A stretch of 62,997 nt of DNA from Hymenopellis radicata (taxonomy: Eukaryota > Basidiomycota > Agaricomycetes > Agaricales > Physalacriaceae), in NCBI GenBank assembly GCA_015501595.1, contig JADNRX010000315.1:1-62997 (forward strand), given 5' to 3'. A model generated the notes under the pieces. That model worked only from the letters and a program-made list of their open reading frames with translations. It was not told the DNA's origin and made no database searches. Position numbers and translations under genes: made by a program. Position 1 is the stretch's first letter; the number at the start of each line of letters is the position of its first letter. This document shows positions 56,336 through 62,997 of this stretch, one piece after another.

Positions 56336-56594
56336 GGTGAGGGTAAAGTGTAAGGGGAGATGATGGCGGTGTCAAGACCTTGATGTCGATCCAAAACAGT
56401 ACATCACCTTCCGGCCCGGTATGCCGGTAAACCTCACTCGCACGTCTCGCTTCACCAAGTAGCGCAGGTGTAACAACATTATGTAGTAGACGACAACCAC
56501 AGCTATACGTACAGTAACAATAATCTAATTTGAGTGGAGTTTCGCATTCAGTGAGTAATTATAATGAAACCGCACAGTCAAAAGGAAAAGTACG

Positions 56595-58739
56595 TTAACC
56601 AGGCACTTTCACACCCGATGGAGTATCGTCCACGTCGTCGTCGTCTTCTGCATCCGCCTCTTCCTCAGTCTCTGACCGTGCCCCCAGGAATTCGCTGCTT
56701 GCTGCATCCCGACGATCGTCGTCGCGTTGAATCTCGTCACGCATAACCTTGACGTCCTGGTCAACTTTGGCGGCCACACGATCGATACCAGCTTCAGCGA
56801 GAGACACATGAGCGCGATGTTTGGCAAGATGCGCGCTTCTCTTGGGCGGGCGCTTGAGCCTACGGCGGGCCACCATGACAGGCACGGAGCATTTCTAGAG
56901 AGCCGTTAGAGAGACTGACGACTCAGCATTAGAATGAGATTTACCTGGATGAGATAGTGCGAGGTCGAGCCCAAAAGAATACTAAATGAACTGGGAGTTA
57001 GTGCGGTAACATGAAATGAAAGATACACACCCTTTGAGCTGTCCTACACCACGAGACCCTACGATCAACATAATCGGCTCATTGTAGTCCACAATGTCTA
57101 GATAGAAGTGTGAGTGCCTTGAGAATAACTTGCTGGGATGACCTACCCAGCAGCATGTGCCGCGAGTTTTTCGCATGCCATGCTTGACAAGAGACGGTTA
57201 CATTCAGCTTTGTTCGCTGTAACAAGCCCGTAACCTGTCGGACAAGAATGTACGCAAGACCTTGCCGCTACAAGAGGGTGAGACGCATCCTACACAATAG
57301 AGTATAATTACCTCTTGCTGGCTACGTAGCTTCGTAGCGCGGTCGGCAGCGTTGGGAATGGCAGGATCGACCTTGCTCTCATTTTCCACAACGGTAACCA
57401 CAAGCATTTCATCGCCGTCTCTCAAGACAGTTCCGATTCCCCATTCGACAGCATAACGTGCTTCCTCACTAAGATCACTGGCGACAACATACCGCTTGCG
57501 GCGCCGATCTGCCAGGGTGGCGTCGGGAAGACCTTGAGTAAGTGTAATGGTACAACGATCTCGCTGGAAGATGGGACGGGAAGTTTGGAGAGGTAGCGGT
57601 TCGTGGTGCTTGGTAGACTTGCGCCTTCGCGGGTTACGTTTGCCGCCTTTGAGGGAGCCACTTGAGGTGTGGCTGAAAGAGTTGAGGGTAGTGGGAAAGT
57701 ACGGCTCGGGGGGTACGACGACGTTAACGCCTTCGCCAAGAGGATCTGGATCAACTTCGTCAGCGGCGACAATAAGACCATCCACGATGGTTGGTGCGAT
57801 GAACGCGTTGCGCTCCGTATTGCGCTCGGTGACGGGATCAAAAAGGTCGTCGTCACTCCACTCTTCGTCCTCGGTCTCACCGTCGTCACCCGCTGTCTCG
57901 TCACCGGAATCCTCCGCATCACTAAAGGCATTACGCGGGCGTATACTGGTTGAGGTGTCGGAGAGATCAACGTCAGAGTGACCGAGGGGAAGCGCCTGCG
58001 GTGTTGGGGACGTGTCCCGCGTACGGAACCGTCTAAAGGTAAATGGCGAAGTGGATCGTGCTCGACTGTGACTGCGCGAAGGCGGATCAGAGTTGGCCGG
58101 TGCATGCGACGACGAACGAGGATTGATAGTCTTGAAAAGCGAGCGACCGCGCTCTTTGTCGTCAGCCACACTGCTAAGACTGCTGTTGGTATTGGTCCGT
58201 GAGAGCGACAGTGCGGACAAACCGCCCATCATCGAGCTGAACGTCATGCGGGAGAACGAGCCAGTGGGTTTGGCACTCTCGGGAACCTTGGGTGATGGCT
58301 GCGACGAATTTGTGCGTTCCAAGGCATTGATGATAAGTTGCGACGCCTCTGTATCGAGCTGCCGCGGAGTCAGTACATTGTTGGAGGACGTCCGTCTGGG
58401 CGTCGTCGGACGGGATACGGGGGGCGTGCTCGGTGCCGGAGAATCAGGAGAAATCTCGCGCGCCGTATATGCATTAAGCACCGACGTTGCCAACAAAGGC
58501 ACCGGGGCTGCGATGTTGAGCTCGACGCCCTCCGGCGGCGCAGGCAATCCTGCACTACTGCTAGGCCGGCTGCCTCCAGGCGTATACTTTGTGATCCAAC
58601 TGGATCTCTTCCCGCTCGACGACATGGACAAAGGCAAAAAGTGATCGTCACTCACCGAGTTTTGGGCCTTTGAAGGGTTCGTTGCCTGCTCCGTTGCCGT
58701 CAAGGAACGCGATCTCTTGGCAGCCGCACTCACACTCAT
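56595..58739 (-). CDS. UspA-domain protein with long Ser/Pro-rich N-terminus
   Basis: The ATG at 58739 (MSVSAAAKRSRSLTATEQ) opens a long exon ending near 57,310. The first 350 residues are low complexity, rich in Ser, Pro and Thr (SRPTTPRRTSS, SRSHSRARSTSPFTFRRF), then acidic (ETEDEEWSDDDLFDP). The universal-stress-protein fold starts at RKRYVVASDLSEEARYAVEW and continues LRDGDEMLVVTVVENESK. After introns it ends with YNEPIMLIVGSRGVGQLKG, SVPVMVARRRLKRPPKRSAH and an acidic tail. GxxGxG-like residues of the nucleotide loop are seen as GSRGVGQ. Such proteins are conserved in fungi; their function is poorly known. An upstream in-frame ATG at 58820 is less likely, as it precedes unconserved sequence. 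Confidence 0.83.
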
Positions 58740-59298
58740 TATTATTACGTTGTCCTTATCTAGGCGATGCCTTTGCTGATCGTGCCCGCCGTCCTGTTCA
58801 ATATCCGACACGTCCTGCAACGATAAAAGTGTGTTAACATTGCCGCCGCTGTTGCTAAGACTATTATCAGTGGCACTGCCACAAGCCTGGGCCTACATAG
58901 AGTCTCAACGTCACGTCTACGTCCAAGTTCAAAGTCAGCACCGTCCTGGCCCGTCCAGGATTCACAACATGACAAGAACCGGTGACCGAGAGATCCCTGT
59001 GAGTTTTCATAAACTATAGAGTTGGTGGAAGTCTTGGCACACTTGTTGAGTTTCATATGTTCCGTTTTCCGTTCCCACAACGGAGGATTGAACTACGCTG
59101 TCAAAAAATAAAGAGGGCAAGAAGACAGCTCTCCTGAGCTGAAATACCTCCGCTCCTGAACGAGTACGATTCAGAGTGGTCTGAATGAACGCCGAAGAAT
59201 CGTCACGCGAATAGGGTCTAGAGACGCGTACAGTTTTCACGCCACTTGAAACAGGTCTATATGTCTACGCCGATAACATCATCCTAGGCCTTGAAAAT
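58740..59298. promoter_or_regulatory. Spacer upstream of the UspA-domain gene
   Basis: No gene is supported. It lies between two minus-strand genes and should hold the promoter of the UspA gene and the 3' end of the mutase-family gene. Confidence 0.4.
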
Positions 59299-60385
59299 CT
59301 AATCCTCGAGGGCGGCACTTCCACCTCCAAAGTACGCCATAGCTTCCTTTCTAGTGCTGTCTTCTGTAGGTGCTGTGGTTGGACGTTTCTGAAGTGGATT
59401 TCGTTAGAGGTAGTACGACCAAGGGAAAAGATCATCTTCACTCACCACATTCTTGAGATGCTCGTGTTGGTTGAGAAGAGTTACTTTGACACTGAGTTGA
59501 GGGCTGTCCGTGGCCGTATAAGAGGGCTTGTACCGAACATCAGTCGCTGCATTCATCGTCGACAAAGACATGAAATAACTCACATGGACATCGACGATGG
59601 CACGAGTCCACGCGGTATTGGCCAGTCCAAAATACTCCACATCATGCTTAAACGTCGTGTCGGTGCTCAAGAGGGCTTCCATAAGCATGGCAATACAATG
59701 TCCATGGCTGGCAACGGCGATATGCACGTCTCCTTTGGCGGCCTCTACCAAATGAGGAAACACGACTTCTTGAATGGCGATACGCGCTCGATCAAGGAGA
59801 TCGTTCATGCTCTCGCCTTCAGGAAACTTTTCGACTGTCGACGCGAATAATCCTTGCTTGTAAGCATCTTCTTCGGACATTCCCTTGGGGAGACCGATCA
59901 CCCATTCGTGCCCTTCGGCGATACCAAAGTGCTGTTCACGGAGATTCGGGTTTACAATCAGGGGAGGATTGTGGGGTTGTCGTTGCTGAACGGCGATGCC
60001 GGTGGCATGGGCGCGGAGTAACGGGGAAGCGTAGACGACGTCGAATTTGGTCGTAGCCAGGTGTTCTCCGAGTGCTTCAGCTTGCTAGGATTCAAGGTCA
60101 TTGCAGGCAAGTCGACCGGGAAACGCTTCATACCCTTCGGCCTAGAAAACATGAATATCGTAGTCCAAATGCAAAACGCTTGCATACCTAGTTCAGAGAG
60201 CGGTGCATCTTTCCAACCAGCCCATATTCCTTTCTGATTGGACGCTTGTTCAAAGGCTCAAAGATGGGTACTATGCATCGGACTTACCACGTTATCCTCT
60301 GATTCTCCATGGCGGATCTATGTGCGATACTCCAGTCAATGCAAAATGTACAGTAGAACCAACTTACAAAAGTTACTGTGAGCAT
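59299..60385 (-). CDS. Phosphoglycerate-mutase-family phosphatase
   Basis: The first exon is only six codons (MLTVTF, start at 60385). It joins RHGESEDNV, which has the catalytic RHGE, then KGIWAGWKDAPLSELG, QAEALGEHLATTKFDVVYAS, PLLRAHATGIAVQQRQPHNP, LREQHFGIAEGHEWVIGLPK, FPEGESMNDLLDRARIA, EVVFPHLVEAAKGDVHIAVA and SHGHCIAMLMEALL (second catalytic His). It ends KRPTTAPTEDSTRKEAMAYF then GGGSAALED. This is the histidine phosphatase branch with R-H-G and A-S-H-G motifs; the exact substrate (sugar phosphate or protein) is not predictable. Introns are GT..AG and short. The 5' exon was chosen because no other start joins the RHG motif in frame. Confidence 0.85.
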
Positions 60386-61872
60386 GGTCGAGTGGTGCAA
60401 ACGTGCTTGGAGTCGAGTTCAGCAGCTCATGACTCAACGGAGGAATCGGGCCGAAAGATGAGCTATCAAGCAACAGAAGGCATTTCGTACCCTTGGAGTG
60501 GGGTTTTCGTGTATTTAGACAATATTTTCCAAGAGAACCAGCCTTGTAGGGTGTAAACGACGCTAAGAACTGTTTTTCGACAGTGATGGGAACTTGAGAG
60601 CTGTATCTAATCTAATCAAGTGAGATTCACAAAAGCGGAAATACCCGGACCGGACCCGGACCTTGATCTTTGACTTTAGCAAGTCACGACTCACGACTCT
60701 TTGCTTCTTATTCTATGCAAGGCGACATGGCTTAACGAGTCCTACGGCACGCATGTTGCCTATGACATGCTTGACACTTTTTCCATGGCTGATCTGCGTC
60801 GAACCAGGACGGTACTGGACGTAGGTGAGCAACTCCCCACCAGGCAGTCCAGTCTAATGGCTTACACCGGTACCGCCTATAAATGGGTTTTAGCTTTTAG
60901 AAATCGTTCGCCACAGTGAAATCTTGATAGGCAGTTGGAATCGAGACACTCCAGCGTGGATCCTAACGCTGCTTAATCAGGGTGACAATCGTTTTGAGTT
61001 CAGTGCTTCTAGGCAACATAGCTGAACGAGAGGCTGTGGTACCTATAGGCGGCTTGACCATCGACAACATTTTTTTCTTGTCTTGTCTGTGTCGAAGTTG
61101 AACGCGCCATACTCTACTCCGAGGCAGTCTAGCCCTCATCTTGGATTGGGAATCCTTTTACAAAATCCCCCATGCACTGCCAGTGACCTTGTCTTGTATG
61201 CTCATCTACTTGTATAGGCAGCTGGAATCGATATTCTAACGCTACTCATTCAGGGATATGTCTCCCGTGGCGGAGCTCGGTGCTTCCAGACAACATGGCT
61301 GAACGCGTGCTACCACGGGCCATGTCTATTATCTCGCCTTAATCTTGTTTTGGTATCCGGGTCTGCGTCTAGCTCGTCACATCCACCGCGCCATGCTCTA
61401 CTCCGCGGCGGTCTAGGCTAGTGGATTGCACCGCTTATGTTGTTACTGTCTCCATCAACTTTTTGTACAAAAAAAGTTTTCCTCCTTCACAAACCGCACC
61501 ACAGTTGAGTTTTATCTTTTGTAGACCAGCTGGAATCGAGCTCCTCAGTTATGTGGCAAGCCTCCGACTGGTTGGGTACAAACGAGTTGCGTCTCCTTGA
61601 GTCCAGGCAACATGGCTGAACGTGTACCACGACAGGCCGTGTTACCTCTACCAAATCTGAGTACCGTTTTTGTCATAGTCGACCCGCGTCATACCGTGCC
61701 TGGAGATGAACACCCCACTCTGTCATTCCGCCGGTGTCTAGTCTAGCGGCTTGCACTATGACCTTTGTCCACGGTATTGTTTTGACTTCTGCAAGCCAAA
61801 GGTTCAGGCCGTACTAGAGGTTTCCATTTCCGTCGCTCCTCCTTTCTCTGTGTTCACACACTTTCTATGTAG
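60386..61872. other. Gene-poor region, mostly degenerate tandem repeat
   Basis: No gene is supported. The region 60,700-61,760 is a tandem repeat (see separate entry). 60386-60600 is the upstream region of the mutase-family gene. Confidence 0.5.
60700..61760 (+). repeat. Degenerate tandem repeat, about 290-300 base unit, 3-4 copies
   Basis: Landmarks recur in the same order. GGCAGNTGGAATCGA occurs at about 60932, 61218 and (as CCAGCTGGAATCGA) 61524. CAACATGGCTGAACG follows at about 61015, 61290 and 61609. GCGCCATNCTCTACTCCG and GG(C/T)(A/G)GTCTAG(C/T) close each unit. A poorer fourth copy starts near 60,715 (CGACATGGCTTAACGAG). No ORF runs through. The right end touches the truncated kinase-like gene. 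Confidence 0.7.
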
Positions 61873-62488
61873 GGTTTGGATTTCTTGCACGAGAACCGCA
61901 TTGTTCAAGGCGATATGTTACCGCAAAACACTGCCACGAACATCATCACAAGAAGTCGTATGGCTATCTTGAAAGGTCTTCGTGCCCCAGATACCCGCTA
62001 TGCGATTCTTGACTTCGGCAACGCTTTACTATACCCGTGCGATATTGCTCTGGAAGACGCCGTGGATTCTACTGAGGCTCTGAATTTCGTGTTGCGTAAT
62101 CTCCCTCAACCTGATGGTTCATATAATCCCTTTCAAGCCGAGAGCCTTTTTACTGGTGTAATGTTGCAGCGCTGGGTTCGGGTATGTAGCCTTGCGAACA
62201 TATTATAACCTCCGCTCATGTTACCGTTAGGTTGCTGAAGATTTCGTTCCGGAGTTAAAGTCCTTCTTCGAAGCGATGACACACGAAGATAACAACAAGA
62301 GATTGACCGCCCGTCAGGCGCATGATTCGTTCCAAAATCTTCGTCGTGCCTTTTCTCCAGCTCAGTTGAGCCACAAAATCGAAGCCCTTCATTGGACTCC
62401 AGGTGCGAATTTCCTGTATCTCTGGGAATATCGAGGTTCTGAAGATTCGCCAGATGGCCTTGTTCCGAAAAGAGCTTCGCTTTGGTAG
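61873..62488 (+). pseudogene. Fungal kinase-like gene, N-terminal lobe missing
   Basis: Two exons (61873-62181 and 62231-62488) follow an acceptor at 61871-61872. They read GLDFLHENRIVQGDMLPQNT (catalytic-loop position; the HRD of kinases is replaced by QGD), DTRYAILDFGNALLYP (DFG), DAVDSTEALNFVLRNLPQPD, VAEDFVPELKSFFEAMTHED and KRLTARQAHDSFQNL, then a short tail. The layout is that of Agaricomycete kinase-like proteins found in large families. The ATP-binding lobe should lie upstream, but only tandem repeat sequence is there. Either upstream exons are far away or the gene was cut by the repeat; I judge truncation likely. Confidence 0.65.
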
Positions 62489-62572
62489 ATTCTTTCTCCA
62501 CTGCACCTTGCTGTAATGTTGCTTGCACAACTGTGTACGTGTCCCAGGCATGTATGCGGATAAGACCATAAC

Positions 62573-62592
62573 ACGCTGTACATGTACAGCGT
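62573..62592. terminator. Perfect 20-base palindrome followed by T-run
   Basis: ACGCTGTACATGTACAGCGT is its own complement and is followed directly by a run of T on the plus strand, 85 bases after the kinase-like stop. The shape is that of a hairpin with U-tail. In a fungal Pol II context its role is unknown; it could also be a dimer-binding site. Confidence 0.4.
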
Positions 62593-62616
62593 TTTTTTCG
62601 TTCTGCTGTCGTGAAT

Positions 62617-62997
62617 ATGTCTTCCAATCGCATGCCACCGAACGTGGTCCTCGATTTCATTGGTCGGCGCCTGCTTGATTGTAGGAAATACAGTTTGCAG
62701 ACGGAAGCGCTGTTCAAATTAATGTGAGTGATGCGAAAGATAAAGCATATGTTGTGCCACTCGCCAAAGGCGATAACGCAATCGTCTCTACATCCTCGTT
62801 CTCCGTCTCCCAGGTGCGTTACCAACCGTTTTAAGTATGGCGCTGCTGACTTCATCAAACCGCTCATGTAGAGACCTACATGTACAATATTAACGTTGCA
62901 GGCAAGGGCCTCGCTTATGGAATCCGGAAGAGAAATTGCAAGCAGTCTAGTAGAATGGTTATTCATAGCCGAAATTCAAATTATTCCCGTCCAGTCG
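62617..62997 (+). CDS. Start of an unrecognised gene, cut by window end
   Basis: An ATG at 62617 gives MSSNRMPPNVVLDFIGRRLL. A second frame reads QINVSDAKDKAYVVPLAKGD then NAIVSTSSFSVSQ up to a good donor (CAGGTGCGTT, near 62813). After an acceptor near 62901 comes ARASLMESGREIASSLVEW. The joint between the first two parts is unclear: a small intron or a frame break lies around 62670-62690. No family is recognised. Confidence 0.35.

Noticed and set aside
57422..58171. Arg/Pro-rich ORF within the UspA-domain gene
   Set aside because: Shadow of the Ser/Pro-rich N-terminal region; the main frame leads into the UspA fold.
62133..62966. Minus-strand ORF of 277 codons at the window end
   Set aside because: It lies antisense to the kinase-like exons and to the splice-structured frame after 62617, and has no recognisable domain.

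Overview
The window is nuclear DNA of a filamentous basidiomycete, most likely an Agaricomycete. The evidence is: genes split by many introns of about 45-60 bases with GT..AG borders, a NACHT-WD40 protein of mushroom type, F-box/LRR proteins, a fungal-specific kinase-like protein, a Delta-12 desaturase, and a chromodomain Ty3/gypsy retrotransposon with fungal-type Gly-rich Gag. No bacterial, organellar or rRNA/tRNA signal was found.

Layout. 1-9.5 kb is a Ty3/gypsy chromovirus cut by the window start. Its gag carries two small inverted-repeat elements (one hAT-like with an 8-base target duplication, one TA-flanked). Its pol has two frame breaks. Between pol and the 3' LTR lies an extra 496-residue gene that needs four introns to be read; this is the most unusual item in the window. 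9.5-10.25 kb is repeat debris holding another hAT-like element. 10.25-14.9 kb (minus) is a NACHT-WD40 gene with 14 WD repeats and a frame-broken NACHT half. 15.25-16.5 kb (minus) is a decayed type-B carboxylesterase.

17.2-29.8 kb is mostly single-copy genes: CK1-like kinase (+), Delta-12 desaturase (+), Rab geranylgeranyltransferase beta subunit (-) back to back with the mitochondrial tRNA-modifying enzyme MTO1/GidA (+), a short-chain dehydrogenase (-) and an F-box protein (+). 29.8-32.4 kb is gene-poor with a diverged direct repeat. Then come an MFS drug transporter (-), a TA-flanked inverted-repeat element, PET127 (-), a very small SCOC-like coiled-coil gene (-) and the proteasome receptor RPN13 (+). 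The RPN13/purine-cytosine permease 3' junction is duplicated around a 0.7 kb block of gene fragments. After the permease (-) come an F-box protein (+), an aldo-keto reductase (+), a fourth kind of inverted-repeat element, a full ABC-C transporter (-), an ARL8-type GTPase (-), a UspA-domain protein (-) and a phosphoglycerate-mutase-family protein (-). The last 2.5 kb hold a degenerate tandem repeat, a kinase-like gene lacking its N-terminal part, and the start of an unrecognised gene.

There is no operon logic. Several neighbours are divergent with very short spacers (BET2/MTO1 about 47 bases, SCOC/RPN13 79 bases) or convergent (RPN13/permease). Several conserved genes each carry one single-base frame break, mostly at a short homopolymer, so sequencing or assembly indels should be excluded before any of them is called a pseudogene. 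Exon borders were read by eye from GT/AG sites and protein continuity.
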